Below are positions 1-11,442 of a stretch of DNA of 64,000 nt, in pieces. The notes below the pieces were generated by a model. That model had not been told where the DNA came from. It saw only the letters and a program-made list of their open reading frames with translations, and made no database searches. This DNA comes from Prorocentrum cordatum (taxonomy: Eukaryota; Sar; Dinophyceae; Prorocentrales; Prorocentraceae): the NCBI GenBank assembly GCA_963575745.1, contig CAUYUJ010004024.1, positions 1-64,000 on the forward strand, in the 5' to 3' direction. Made by a program: the position numbers and the translations under genes. Position 1 is the first letter of the stretch, and each line of letters starts with the position of its first letter.

Positions 1-530
1 GCAGGCTTTTGCAGGCTGCCGCTTTTGCAGCCTGCCACCGCAGCTCAGCGTGCCGCTTTTGCAGACTTCCAAGACGTCTGCCAAAGTGCATGCTTTTGCA
101 GGCTGCCGCTTTTGCAGTCTGCCACCACAGCTCAGCCTGCCGCTTTTGCAGGCTTCCAAGACGTCTGCCAAAGTGCAGGCTTTTGCAGGCTGCCGCTTTT
201 GCAGCCTGCCACCACAGCTCAGCGTGCCGCTTTTGCAGACTTCCAAGACGTCTGCCAAAGTGCATGCTTTTGCAGGCTGCCGCTTTTGCAGCCTGCCACC
301 ACAGCTCAGCCTGCCGCTTATGCAGGCTTCCAAGACGTCTGCCAAAGTGCATGCTTTTGCAGGCTGCCGCTTTTGCAGTCTGCCACCACAGCTCAGCCTG
401 CCGCTTTTGCAGGCTTCCAAGACGTCTGCCAAAGTGTAGGCTTTTGCAGGTTGCCGCTTTTGCAGCCTGCCACCACAGCTCAGCCTGCCTCTTTTGCAGG
501 CTTTTGCAGACGTCCGCCACCACAGCTCAG
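1..530. repeat. 87-bp satellite, about six copies
   Basis: Tandem copies of an 87 bp unit: the GCTTTTGCAGGCTGCCGC segment recurs at about 5, 92 and every 87 bp after. Each unit also holds a CAGCTCAGCCTGCC piece related to the GGTGCTTCTCAGCCTGC motif found further on. Because 87 is a multiple of three, all + frames stay open over long stretches; the resulting cysteine-rich translations are artefacts. The array is cut by the window edge. It may lie in an upstream intron of the helicase gene, but nothing proves that. Confidence 0.9.
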
Positions 531-639
531 ACGTCAATCATCACAGTCAATCATCACATCATCACCAATGGACTCGCCCAGTCCTACTGTCCTGCGAGCC
601 CTACTGTCCTGCGAGTCTGTGATACAACTGTGTAGTGTC

Positions 640-1075
640 AAGCTCTGTGCGTTGATAGCAGTGTGTGCGTTGATAGCAGTGTCTTGTTTGACCATACATC
701 CATTCAAGTTCCGTGTGTTGATAGCAGTGTCTCGTGAGGACGTACACCCATTCAAGCATCCGTGCGTTGATGCCAGTGTCTCGTTTGGACATGCATCCAT
801 TCGAGCTCCGTGCGTTGATAGCAGTGTTTCATGTGGAGGTACATCCATTCAAGCTCTGTGCGTTGATAGCAGTGTCTCGTTTGGACATACACCCATTCGA
901 GCTCCGTGCGATGATAGCAGTGTCTCGCTTGGACATACATCCATTCAAGTTCCGTGCGTTGATGGCAGTGTCTCGTTTGGACATACACCCATTCAAGCTC
1001 CGTGCGTTGATAGCTGCGTCCCGTTTGGACATGCATCCATTCGAGCTCCGCGCGTTGATAGCAGTGTCTCGTACC
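640..1075. repeat. 48-bp satellite with GTTGATAGCAGTGTCTCG core
   Basis: About nine degenerate copies of a 48 bp unit starting GTTGATAGCAGTGTCTCGTT, followed by GGACATACA and a CCATTC..GCTCCGTGC part. The first half is the same core as the 33 bp satellite at 1975-3230 and the short block at 9251-9352, so the three arrays share an origin. Open reading on both strands follows from the unit being a multiple of three and is not coding. Confidence 0.9.
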
Positions 1076-1716
1076 AGGACCTTCCTGCTATGTTTTCAGA
1101 AATGCTGTACTGCAGCTATGCCTTCGCTCAGGCCATCAGGGCCCTCATGCTGCCAGCTATGCTTTCAGCTCATCATCATCCACGTCATTGTCCAGGCCCC
1201 TTCATAATTATCCATTCATCATCCATTTCGTTGTCCGTGCCTCTGTATGCTCAACCCACTTGTCTGTTCTGTATATTGAATGCGCTGCTTCACCACACCC
1301 CGCGGTGCTTCTCAGCCTGCCGCGGCGCTTCGCAACCAGACGCCGCCGCGGCGCAAGTCGGGGCGAGCAACGGGGGCACACTCGAGCCAGCGCAGCAGTC
1401 GTCATGATGTTAACGAGGCAGATGATGACGATGGTGAGGGTGATGCCTGCTGCGCGCCGGCGTGGTGCTCGTGGGTGGGCAATGAACGTCAATGACCAGC
1501 CTTTGAGTCGCGCCTTCCCGAAGCGGGCGCCTGAGGGGCGGGTCGGCGGAGCCGCTTACATAACTAAACGCAATTGTATAAAGCCGTGGGCCCCGATCGC
1601 ATTTACTTCCTCCAACAACCAGCAGATCTCGCCAGACTACCGCCAGGAAAGCAAGGTCGATGTCCCCAGCAAGGTCGGTCCCCAGGATGTCAATGTCGAT
1701 GGCCCCAGCAAGGTAG
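1076..1716. other. Non-repetitive leader upstream of helicase exon
   Basis: No gene recognised. It holds one GGTGCTTCTCAGCCTGC motif (1304-1320) and a local repeat of CCCCAGCAAGGT with GATGT/GTCG variants at about 1655-1735. A further 5' exon of the helicase gene may lie here (open stretch about 1480-1600), but I could not support a junction. Confidence 0.4.
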
Positions 1717-1941
1717 ATGTCCCCAGCAAGGTCGTTCGACGAGCGAGCGCAGGTGGTGCTGGAGAAAGCGCAAGCAGGAGCAGACGCGTGCAGGGCTGTG
1801 GGCCCGCACTCCTTATCGGTGCCTACGCAGAAACCCTTGAGTTCTTTCGACAGCAGGTCCTGGCCGGCGTGCTACACAGAGTTCTGGTTCGGGGACGGCG
1901 CGCCGAACCTCGAGCGGGAGCGGCCCATGCTGTTCGAACAG
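1717..1941 (+). CDS. Helitron-type helicase gene, 5' exon
   Basis: The exon encodes a segment with TEFWFGDGAPNLERERPM, which I recognise as the stretch just before the Helitron-like N-terminal domain in dinoflagellate PIF1/Helitron proteins. The frame opens after a TAG at 1714, and an ATG follows at once, so either this is the start or an acceptor lies in the CCCCAGCAAG repeats. It ends at CAG 1939-1941 before a GT donor. Joined to 3238 the frame reads [19 protein letters not shown] without break. The sequence TTCGA(ACA)GGTC at the donor is mirrored by TTCGAGGTC at the acceptor, as is common for dinoflagellate introns. Confidence 0.65.
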
Positions 1942-3237
1942 GTCTTCCCCAGGAATACTACCTATGCTACCAGTGTTGATAGAGGAGTCGATCCATTGAT
2001 CGCAGTGTCTCGTTTGGACCTACATGTGTTGTTCGCAGTGTCGCGTTTGGACCTACATGTGTTGATAGCAGTGTCTCGTTTGGACCTACATCCATTGATA
2101 GCAGTGTCTTGTTTGTACCTACATGCGTTGATAGCAGTGTCTCGTTTGGACCTACATGTGTTGATAGCAGTGTCTCGTGTGGATCTACACCCACTGATAC
2201 CACTGTCTCGTTTGGACCTACATGTGTTGATAGCAGTGTCTCGTTTGGACCTACACATGTTGATAGCAGTGTCTCGTTTGGACCTACATCCATTGATGGC
2301 ACTGTTCCGTTTGGACCTACGTGTGTTGATAGCAGTGTCTCGTTTGGACTTACATGTGTTGATAACAGTGTCTCGTTTGAACATACATCCATTGATAGCA
2401 AGGTTGCGTTTGGGCAGCGTCTCCTTTGGACCTACATGTGTTGTTAGCAGTGTCTCGTTTGGACCTACATGTGTTGATAGCAGTCTCCCTTGGACCTACA
2501 TCCATTGATAGCAGTGTCTTGTTTGTACCTACATGCGTTGATAGCAGTGTCTCGTTTGGACCTACATGTGTTGATAGCAGTGTCTCGTTTGGATCTACAC
2601 CCACTGATCCCATTGTCTCGTTTGGACCTACATGTGTTGTTCGCAGTGTTGCGTTTGGACCTACATGTGTTGATAGCACTGTCTCGTTTGGACCTACATC
2701 CATTGATGGCAGTGTCTCGTTTGTACCTGAATGCGTTGATAGCAGTGTCTCGTTTGGACCTACATGTGTTGATAGCAGTGTCTCGTTTGGACCTACATCC
2801 ATTGATGGCACTGTTCCGTTTGGACCTACATGCGTTGATGGCAGTGTCTCGTTTGGACCTACATGTGTTGATAGCAGTGTCTCGTTTGGACATACATCCA
2901 TTGATAGCAAGGTTGCGTTTGGACCTACATGTACATGTGTTGATAGCAGTGTCTCGTTTGGACCTGCATCCATTGATAGCAGTGTCTTGTTTGTACCTAC
3001 ATGCGTTGATAGCAGTGTCTCGTTTGGACCTACATTTGTTGATAGCAGTGTCTCGTTTGGATCTACACCCACTGATAGCACTGTTCCGTTTGGACCTACA
3101 TGCGTTGATAGCAGTGTCTCGTTTGGACCTACACATGTTGATAGCAGTGTCTCGTTTGGACATACATCCATTGAACGCAAGGTTGCGTTTGGACCTACAT
3201 GTCTTCATAGCAGTGTCTCGTTTCTTAGTCCTTCGAG
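1942..3237 (+). repeat. Intron filled with a 33-bp satellite
   Basis: A 1296 bp GT-AG intron of the helicase gene. From about 1975 to 3220 it is almost entirely tandem 33 bp units, GTTGATAGCAGTGTCTCGTT plus TGGACCTACATGT, about 38 copies with variants (CATCCATT, CATGCGTT, GTACCTACA). Four of six frames are open for about 800 bp because 33 is divisible by three and those frames lack stops in the unit. The host frame has stops (for example TAG at 3208 and 3223), so retention would truncate the protein. Confidence 0.8.
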
Positions 3238-6200
3238 GTCGCACGGCGCCTGATCAACCTGGAGGAGCTCGAGTACTCTCTCGCGACCGACGAGGAGCCC
3301 TACGAGGCAGCCTGCCAGAGCCGCTTCAGCTCGCCAGAGATCATTGCTGTCTTCGGCGACGTGATCCGCCGGCTGCGGCTCTTGAAAGGCACTCGGGCGG
3401 CGATTGGCAGGAAAGGCTTCGGCACTGACCTCCAGATCCTGTCAGAGGCGTCGGCGGAGGATTTCATGGAGGCGCTAAACATCGCTAAGCCGGGCGACTG
3501 CATCGGCTCCGCCATTTCACGCCTGGGCATGCCTGCGAAGGTCAAGACTGCCCTCAGGACGTTGCTACTCAGCACTTCCGATGTGCCCGGCACGGAGGGG
3601 CGGAAAACCGCACTCCGCTTCGACGGGCACGGCAACAACCTCAAGTTCGGCGCGGCCAGCTTCTTCGTCACACCGAACTTCGCAGACACGTACAGCCCGT
3701 TGGTCCTCCAGCTTCACGAAGGGCCCGGAAAGCGGAGCCACTTAGACATTCGCGGGGGCGCGGTTGGCGCGGTGGCCAGAGCCGGCGGCGCTTCTCAGCC
3801 TGCTGGCCCTGACCTGCGGAGTCCAGCTCCGACCATGCCTTCTCTGGAGCGGATGCACCAGATAGTGGCAGCAGACCCGCGGGCGCAGGCCAAGTTCTTC
3901 CTGTTGATGACGGAGCTTCACTACCGCTACATCATCGGCTTAGAGCGCCTGTTTGTTGGCCGCACAACGCTAGCCCGACAGGCGGTGACAACGGAGGACG
4001 ACGTGGCAGCGTCTCTGCAGCCGTGCGTGGCCCCAGGCACCACTGATGTGCAAGCGCCTTTCGAAGCGCAGGGTCGGGGCTTCACGCATGGCCACGGCAA
4101 AGGCCACAGCGTCATCGGGCCTACGATGGCGTGGCTGCGGTCGGCCGTGGTCGGAGGGCTGCGCGCCGCCGCTCGGGAGCTGCGAACTGCGCTTCTTTCC
4201 ACCGCGGAGACCGTGCAGTACGAAGCTGCCAACGAGCCCGCGCGGCAGCTGGGGCTTCCTGACGTCGCGCCAGAGCCTTTCACAGCCAGGCAGCAACGAC
4301 AGAGCCGCATGGACGGAGGGGAAGAGGAGGACGGCACCCTGCGCGACGAGGTGCCTCTCGGCCCGCCAGTGGAGCAGCCGCACCTGGTGGAGGAGCGAGC
4401 GCGGGCAGCCGCAGAGAACCGGATGCCTGCAATCGGCGCTGCAGCGTACCGGGGCCTCCCGCTCACAGGAGCCTTTCAGTCTACGTTTCCAAGCTACCGC
4501 CAACGAACTAGCTTCGGGCAGCTAGGTGGCGCTCCTCAGCCTGCCATGGCAGCCAGCCATGCTAGCCTCTTCCAGACGAACGAGGATGGAGCGATTCAGG
4601 AAGTCCTCAAGCCCGATGGCTCGCCGGCTTCGGTCGAGGAGATTACCGCAGATGCGGAGGCTTGGGCGGTAGCGTTTAGCCATGACTTCTTTTGCAACAT
4701 CTGCTCCAACCACGAGCACGACTGCACCGAGACGTGCGTCAAGTACGTCAAGAAGAAGCTCGAGGCCAAAGAGAGTCTGCGCTCGAACAGAACCCCGTCG
4801 TGCCGCTTCTGGTTCTTTCGCATCCAGCAGCTATGTCTAGCAGGCCGCACCAAGCGAGTGCGTCGGCGCGGCAAGCCTTTGGTCCGGACTCCGTTCATCG
4901 ACTTCTCTGATGACCGCAACCAGCGGTGCCGCTGCCAGGTCAAACGCGACCAGCCGTTCAGGAGCTCCAGCAACGACGTCTCTCAAGTGACCAGCCGGTG
5001 CAACGTGGATTTCCAGTTCTTGATGTGCGCGCCTGACGAGTCTGCCGAGGCAGCAGAAGTGCTTCAGCCTGGTGGTGCTCCTCAGCCTGCCCAGGACGGG
5101 CTGCCTGCGGCCGCCCCAGCTCAGCTGGCCAAGCGCAGAAGGCTTACCAAGAAGACGGCCAGCATGAAGAACCCAGAGTCGGCAATCGCATTGCGCTCAT
5201 CCAAACAACTCGGCGGCCGCAAAAAGTGGCTCTACGGTTGTGGCTCCTTGCATCCGACAGATGCATCTGTCGTGGAGAGCTTCCAAGCTGCTTTCCAGAA
5301 GGCTTTCTCCATGGACTTCTACATCACGAAGTACCAGGGCAAGATGATGGAGTCCATGACGCCGCTCTTCCAGTCTATGCTCACCGGCATGCAGCGTCTG
5401 GAGCAGCAGGAGAGGGACGAGAAGGAGGAGGAAGCCCGGAAGGTGCTCAGTGAGGGCGGCGCTGATGGCGAGGACCAGACGCTGGCCAAACGGGGCCGGA
5501 CGCGCGAGGATCTCGCTCGCCGCGCTCGGCGGGTCTGTATCCGCCTGGCGTCGATGGCGAACCGGTGCTTCTGGCTCTCCACGACGGAGGTGGCCGTGCA
5601 CATCCTCACAGGCGGCGACTGCCTCCAGTCGCACCACAATGTGCGGCTCTTCACGAGACAACTACAGTGGGCCTGCCAGCAGTGCAAACGCTTGCTAAAC
5701 CATGAAGGTTCGGGCGGGGAGACGCATAATGATCAGGTGCCAATACAAGCAGTCCGCATCCAGATCCCCGACGCCGACAACGAGGAGGAGGACGCAGCAG
5801 GTGACACCAGCGGTGCTCCTCAGCCTCCTGGAGACACCCCTGCTGGTGATGAGCAGGGTGGCGGTGCGGAGTGCGAGGACATGCGCGTGTGCACCACCAG
5901 CACGAACACGGCCGACGACTACGCCCACAGAGGCCCTCGCCTGCAGACCATGCCGTACTACGTCTACAGGATGTACGTCCGGCGAGTCCTGAAGCCGAGC
6001 CGGGTCAAAGCTTCTGGACCGCGATTCTTCGCCTTCGAGAACCACTACGTCATGGCTCAGCGGTGCATGCAGGAGGTCAAGTTGACGCGGAGTGACGTCC
6101 CCACCATCGATGGCTTCCAGTGCCCGACCTGGGCACAGGACCCCGAGCAGAACTCGCTCTTCAAGGCCCTCCTCTTCACGCCTTGGGCGTGCGAGTGTCC

Positions 6201-8941
6201 CCTCTCTTGTGGCTGCGTTACTCAGTACAGCCATATGCTGAGGAACTGCGACTGCCCCGCCGTGCGCCCATGCTCGTTCGAGCGGGCGTGGCGGCTTCGG
6301 TGCGCGGAGATCCACGTGTTGGCAGCGCGCGCAGACTCCAGGAGCCGCCTGGCCCGCAAGAGGCTCGTGCTCGCGGACACGACCCTCTTCTCCGAGCTGA
6401 AAGAGCCCCGGGCGAACCTCGAGGAGGGCGAGCTGGTGCTCCTCAGCCTAGCGCACTTCGCAAGGTCCCAGCTGGCGCGGCGCATGCCAGCGGAGGCGGC
6501 ACGGCGCATCCTCGCCTTCAGTGACCACCACTGCCGGTGGCACGAGGAACAGTGCACCCTGGCGGAGTTCTGTGCGCACGTGGCGCGAGACGTGCTGGCG
6601 CACGTGGACCTCGCGGCGGAGGCGCGGGTTAAGCCTCGGCCAGCAGCGACTGCACACCTCGAGGCGGATGAGGACTCCGCGAGCGATGCCGAAGGGCTCA
6701 AGGGGCGAGTCCCGCTGGAGCTCGTTGACGTGGGTGCAGGCGGCGGCAGCGACGTAGAGGAGGACGTGGAGGACGCCGCGATTACCGAGATCTCCCGGTT
6801 TCCACTGCGGGACCACGTCAGAGCAACCGAGCTGGCCCTACAGCAAGACCAACTGCAGCGCTTGGACCAGAAGGGCCGCCTCAGCTACGCCGATAAGCAG
6901 TTGAAGAACCTCGACCGAGCGTACAGCGGCATGCTGCAGCCCAGCTTTGCACTGCCAGCCAGCAGCGGCGCGCGGGAACATCAGGGCACGCGGCTGGACG
7001 AGACCTTTTCTGACATGCTCGCCCTACAGCGGCAAAGCATTGCGCTCCAAAAGAAGCAAGCGAGCCCGGATGGAGAGACCTTGCCCGAGGCTGCGGACGA
7101 CTGGCTACCCAGCGGTGCTCCTCAGCCTGCTGCCGAGGACGCGCAGCCGGAGCTCGTGCCGCAGCTCTTGGCCATGCAGGGCCCGGCGGCTGTTGCGTGG
7201 AAGCTTGTCAATGATGCCGAGTGCACGGAGGAGCAGATCGACGCGGTGGCGTTGTTCGCGCTGTCCCTGCAGAAACGCCTTGACGGCAGACCAGACAAGA
7301 CAACGCATCTGCTCCCCGTGGTATCCGCGACAGGCAACCACAGAGCGATTTGGCTCGGGGGAGGCGGTGTCGGCAAGACACGCACCCTCTCCAAAGTGGT
7401 GGAGCGGATGGCCATCACTTACTTCGGCGAGCAGGGGTACCTCGGCAAAGCTCAGTCCAACCACGCGGCACACAACCTCGGCCCGCGCGGCAGGACAATG
7501 CATTCCTCCAATGGGCTGCTCATGTCGGACTCCCTGCAGACCGCCAGGCTGCGCTTGACGCCACAGACGCAGAAAAAGCTGGGCAGCCTCACAGGCACAC
7601 TCGGCGTCGACGTGATCGATGAGCTGGGTGCTGTGCCGGGGCCTTTGCTGCATGCCGATGCACTGCGCACGACCTACGGCAGGGCGTTGCGCTACAACCT
7701 CGACCCCACGAAGTACATGCGCCCGCAGGAGACGTGGGGGCGCATGGCCGTGAAGATCTTGTGCGGGGACTTCTACCAGTTGCCGCCGGTCCCCGCCAGC
7801 GCCCCCCTGCTGGCGCCTCACACGGGCCAGTCCTACGAACACCAACAGGGTAGGAAGTTGCTCGCCGACTTCGAGTACGTCATCGATTTCGTGCAGATGC
7901 AGCGCTTTACAGACCCGTTGCAACTCGAGGTTCTCCACGCCATGACAACTCCAGGCGGAAAAAAGATCTCTGACGAGAGCTGGCAGGCGATCGTCAAAAC
8001 AGAGGTCGTTAGCCCTAGCGGTGCTGGTCAGCCTGCTGCCAGCAGCAGCGAAGCCGCTCAGCCACCTCAATGGGACCCTCGGTTGCGTGCAGCACGAGGC
8101 TGGTACGAGTCCGCCTATGAGTGGCGCATCGTCTCTTACGCCATGCATGCACAGGCCAAGCTTGACGCGCACGATGCTGGCCAGCTGCTCTTTTACGCCC
8201 CAGCAATCGACAGACCAGCTGCGCGCCTCGCGAAGCCTGATTTCGACGAGATGCGCGCGGAGCCCAACATCGGCGCTACCGCAAAAATGCCGGGGCTGCT
8301 GCCGCTCTTCGTTGGCGTGGAGGTCATCCTGACAGAATCCGTCTTGCCGCCGAAGTATGTCCCTGGAGCCTCCGGTGGAGGGCCGCCCGTCCATTGTATC
8401 GGACGGTGTGGTCGTACTCTACTACATGCCAAAGGCCGTCTATGTCAAGATCTATGACAGCGATGAACTTTTCTTGAAGGCCGCGCCGGTGACAGCTGGC
8501 AGTGCTTGTCAGCCTGCCGGCCCCGACCTGCGCGGAGTGCTCGCGATCACCCCGCAGGCGCGCCCCTGGAAGTTCAAAGCGAAGACAGGTGGCCCGGCCA
8601 TCGCGGTGTCCAGGACGCAGTTGACCGTGCTGCCCAAGAAGCAGGGGACTCTGCATGGCGTCCAGGGCAAGACGACGGACCCAGGCTTCATCGTGCACTG
8701 GACGTTTCCGCCAGGACTCAAGAAGGAGTCCATTTGGCTTGCCTACTACGTCAGCCTGTCGCGCCCCAGAAGCTTCAACCAACTCTTGAGCCACGGCTTG
8801 CCTGACCGGAGCATCATCGAATCCGGCCCCCCGGAACAGATCGCCAAGGCCTTCGCCGAGCTCTTCGCGGACAAGATTGCCGCGACGAAGATCGCTTGCG
8901 CGAAGGCCCGACAGCAACTGGGATGGCCTGCGCGAGCTTGA
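3238..8941 (+). CDS. Helitron-type Rep/PIF1 helicase (frameshifted)
   Basis: A large protein of about 1900 residues. Near the N-terminus is a Helitron-like N domain ([20 protein letters not shown] at about 3650-3710), then [16 protein letters not shown] at about 4060-4110, which fits the HUH nickase pattern ExQxRGxxHxH. A middle block ([11 protein letters not shown] to [10 protein letters not shown], about 5910-6125) matches the region before the helicase in Helitron proteins. The PIF1 helicase follows: Walker [10 protein letters not shown] (7354-7380), Walker B DVIDELG (about 7612), GDFYQLPPV (7765) and TLHGVQGKT (about 8648). The first frame runs to a stop at 8457; the real sequence continues in another frame from about 8357 to TGA 8939-8941. 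In family members I recall, about 14 residues (about 40 nt) lie at this point, so a small deletion with frameshift is likely. The protein would nick and unwind DNA for rolling-circle transposition. GA(P/S)QPA peptides recur along its length. Confidence 0.8.
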
Positions 8942-9004
8942 GGAGCCATGAGATGCAGCTTGCGTTGTGGCGGTGCTGTTCAGTCTGTCCGTCTGCATTC
9001 GTGT

Positions 9005-9140
9005 GGTGCTTCTCAGCCTGCATGCGCGTGGTGCTTCTCAGCCTGCGCTCGTGTGCAGCTGTGCGCGGTGAGCCTGCACGTGTCGTGCAATGCTTTTCAG
9101 CCTGCGCGTGTCTGCAATGCTTTTCAGCCTGCACGCTTTG
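9005..9140. repeat. Clustered GGTGCTTCTCAGCCTGC motifs
   Basis: Five close copies of the 16-17 nt motif (GTGCTTCTCAGCCTGC, GGTGAGCCTGC, ATGCTTTTCAGCCTGC variants) lie downstream of the helicase stop, with a further weak copy at 8971. This is the same sequence that appears singly and in frame inside the helicase gene. Confidence 0.75.
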
Positions 9141-9250
9141 CAGCTTCTCCGCTTCGCACGCCGCTCCTCAGCGCGGTCCTCTGAAAAAAGGACAGTCATC
9201 ATCTCATCGTCGCACTCATCATCGCACTCATCATCATCATTCATTGCCAG

Positions 9251-9352
9251 CGTTGATAGCAGTGTCTCGTTTTTACACGACTCCCACTATTGATAGCAGT
9301 GTCTCGTTTTGACACACTTCCAGCGTTGATAGCAGCGTTGATAGCAGTGTCT
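9251..9352. repeat. Short block of GTTGATAGCAGTGTCTCG repeats
   Basis: Four copies of the core shared with the satellites at 640-1075 and 1975-3230. The satellite core therefore lies upstream of, inside and downstream of the helicase gene. Confidence 0.85.
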
Positions 9353-9890
9353 ACTATCCAAGACATCCGCCGTACTTCACTGTTACTACTACTGCCATCC
9401 ACCCACTCCAACTATACTTCACTTCACTGTTACCACTACACCCACTACTACTACTACTACTACACTTCACTCGTTCACTCCCGCCAACTACAACTACTAC
9501 TTCACTGTTACCACTGTTTCATCTCTCCTGCTCTTATTGCTACTACTACTCTGATTGTTACTGCTGCATGCCTCCAGCTATGCTTCTACATATCGATGTT
9601 AGGTTGCTTTGCCGGGATAATAGGAAAGAGAATATACATTGCGCAATCTAGGGCGGCGGCCAGGCGGCGACCGGGCGGCGGCGACGGCAACAACATAGTC
9701 GCGAAATCGCCACACCGGCTCAGATGACAGGCTGCGACGAGGCGGCGACGCGGCGGCACAGCCGTCAGACCGCCAGACAGGTCCAGACGACGGGCGGCGT
9801 CGAGGCGGCGACGGGGCGGCAACGGCGGTTACACAGCCGCCAGTCCGCCAGATAAGCCCACCTCCATAGTTCTGAAGGTCGTCAAGGGAC
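9353..9890. other. Low-complexity ACT and GGCGGC DNA
   Basis: From 9360 to 9580 the DNA is rich in CTA/ACT triplets. From 9645 to 9855 it is a degenerate GGCGGCGAC repeat with CAGNCCGCCAGA elements. No gene is seen. Confidence 0.7.
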
Positions 9891-9991
9891 GTGGCATAAA
9901 GGGGTGTGGTGCCAATGTTGAATCTGGCGATGCTACCTATCGTGGATAACACCTCCATTTCCATGATTGGCACCACACCCCTTTATGCCAC
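9891..9991. repeat. Perfect 26-nt inverted repeat, 49-nt loop
   Basis: The arm GTGGCATAAAGGGGTGTGGT plus GCCAAT (9891-9916) is the exact reverse complement of 9966-9991. The loop holds TGCTACCTATCG. It could be a foldback or MITE-like remnant, or encode a hairpin RNA. No flanking duplication was seen. Confidence 0.9.
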
Positions 9992-10057
9992 ACCCGTTTC
10001 CTTCCTCCAAGATCATGAGAGGCATGAATCCCTCAGTGCAAGCACTGTTTGGGTGAT

Positions 10058-10300
10058 ATATATGTATATATGTACATACATACATATATACATACATATA
10101 CGCATATGTATATACATACGCACATGCATGCATGCATGCATGCATACATACATAAGTACAAACATGCAAATACAGGTTTGCCTGCATGTGCGTATGTATA
10201 AGGATGTGTATGTGTGTATGTGTGTACGTATGTGTACATGCATGTGATTATGCATGTGTCATTGTATAGGTATGTGCATATGTATGTGTAGATGTGTTTG
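10058..10300. repeat. Degenerate TATG/CATA/TGCA microsatellite
   Basis: Alternating purine-pyrimidine tetranucleotide repeats, including (CATG)n at 10124-10145. Their translations (MYTYVHTYTH-like) are not genes. Confidence 0.9.
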
Positions 10301-10379
10301 ATAGCATTCGGCCTCTCCCGCCACCGTGCTTGGGTTGTGGGTATGAAGCCTATTGGATGTTCGTCGGGATCTCGTGGGA

Positions 10380-11040
10380 GGCCTCTCGTGGGCCTCTTGG
10401 AGGCAGTTGTGAAGCCTCTTAGGGCCCGTTTGGGTTCCTTTTGGGGTCTCGTTTGGGCCTCTTAGGGGGCCCTTCGGGGGCCTCTTGGGGGCCTCTGAAG
10501 CGCCTCTTGGGGCATGGGGCCCTCTTGGGCCGTCTTGTGCGCCTCTTGGGCCGTCTTGAGGCGCTCTTTTACGCCGCCTTGGGGCTCTGTGGGAGGCCTC
10601 TTGGGCCGTGTTGGAGAGGTCTTGGGGGCTTCTTGGGCCGTCTTGGAGCGTCGGAAAATAGAAAAGGCGAGAACGCTAAAATCTGTCAATCACCTAAGGA
10701 AGTCAACCTCGTGGGGCCCTCTTGGGAGGCCTCTTGGAGGCCTCTTGGGGCGTCTTGGAGGCCTCTTGGGGCGTTGGGGGGCCATCTGGAGCGTCTTGGA
10801 GCGATCGTTCGGCGATTCGGGGCTCTCTTGGGCCGTCTTCGGGGCTTCTTGGGGCCCTCTTGGCTCGTGTTGGGGCCTTCTTGCGTCTGGAAAAGTCATG
10901 CGGGAAGCCGCGACGGGTCCCGAAGCGCACGCGATGAACCCCGGTAGATGTGGGAATTTGTGGTCCGGGCCCCTTGAAGACTCCTGAGGGTTGCTGAAGG
11001 GATTTGGCCAAGGACCAAGGAAACGCCTCTTCCGTGATCA
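10380..11040 (+). mobile_element. Dispersed CTCTTGGGCCGT family member
   Basis: An array of degenerate 11-13 bp units (CCTCTTGGGGGCCT, GGGCCGTCTTGG) is interrupted at about 10650-10715 by an AT-richer core (GGAAAATAGAAAAGGCGAGA, then CGCTAAAATCTGTCAATCAC), then resumes and ends in a non-repetitive tail (about 10880-11040). The array-core-array-tail layout recurs many times in the window, marking a transposable or retroposed family. No protein is encoded. Confidence 0.7.
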
Positions 11041-11044
11041 GCGG

Positions 11045-11349
11045 CACGGTGGCGGAGATGTCTATGTATGGGCATGTGTATATATGCATGCGTTTGTACG
11101 TGAATGTGAATGCGTATATGTACATTAATGTGTATGAGTGTATTGATGTGCATGTGTTTGTGCATGTTTATGGATCTGCTTATGGATATCGTTTGTCGAT
11201 GCGCATGCCGCTGTTTTTGTATGTGCGTACGTCTACGTGTATGTGTAGGCGTAGGTATTGATGTATGTGTTTTTAGATGCAGGTGTATGTGCACGCCAAC
11301 ATCGAAATATACATGTGTATCAAATAGATACACACATACACACATATAT
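11045..11349. repeat. TGTATG-type microsatellite
   Basis: Degenerate TG/TA-rich repeats, ending in CACACATACACACATATAT right at the left end of the retrotransposon. The right end of that element also abuts CACACATATGTAT, so it seems to have inserted into a microsatellite. Confidence 0.85.
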
Positions 11350-11419
11350 TGTCTTTCCTCATCCCGTCACGAGTCCAGGCCGTCGATGTTAGATCGCTTC
11401 CGTGGGTTTTTGGGCTCAA
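11350..11419 (+). repeat. Split direct repeat A1 of element 1
   Basis: Seventy bp beginning TGTCTTTCCTCATCCCGTCA and ending TTTTTGGGCTCAA, matching A2 with about two mismatches. It ends 23 bp before the ATG of the first ORF. Confidence 0.9.
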
Positions 11420-11442
11420 GAATTTGCACCAAGGCAGTGCGT

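Noticed and set aside
2350-3253. Open frames of about 270 codons on both strands
   Set aside because: The 33 bp satellite lacks stops in four frames. The region is an intron by the GT-AG junction and exon reading.
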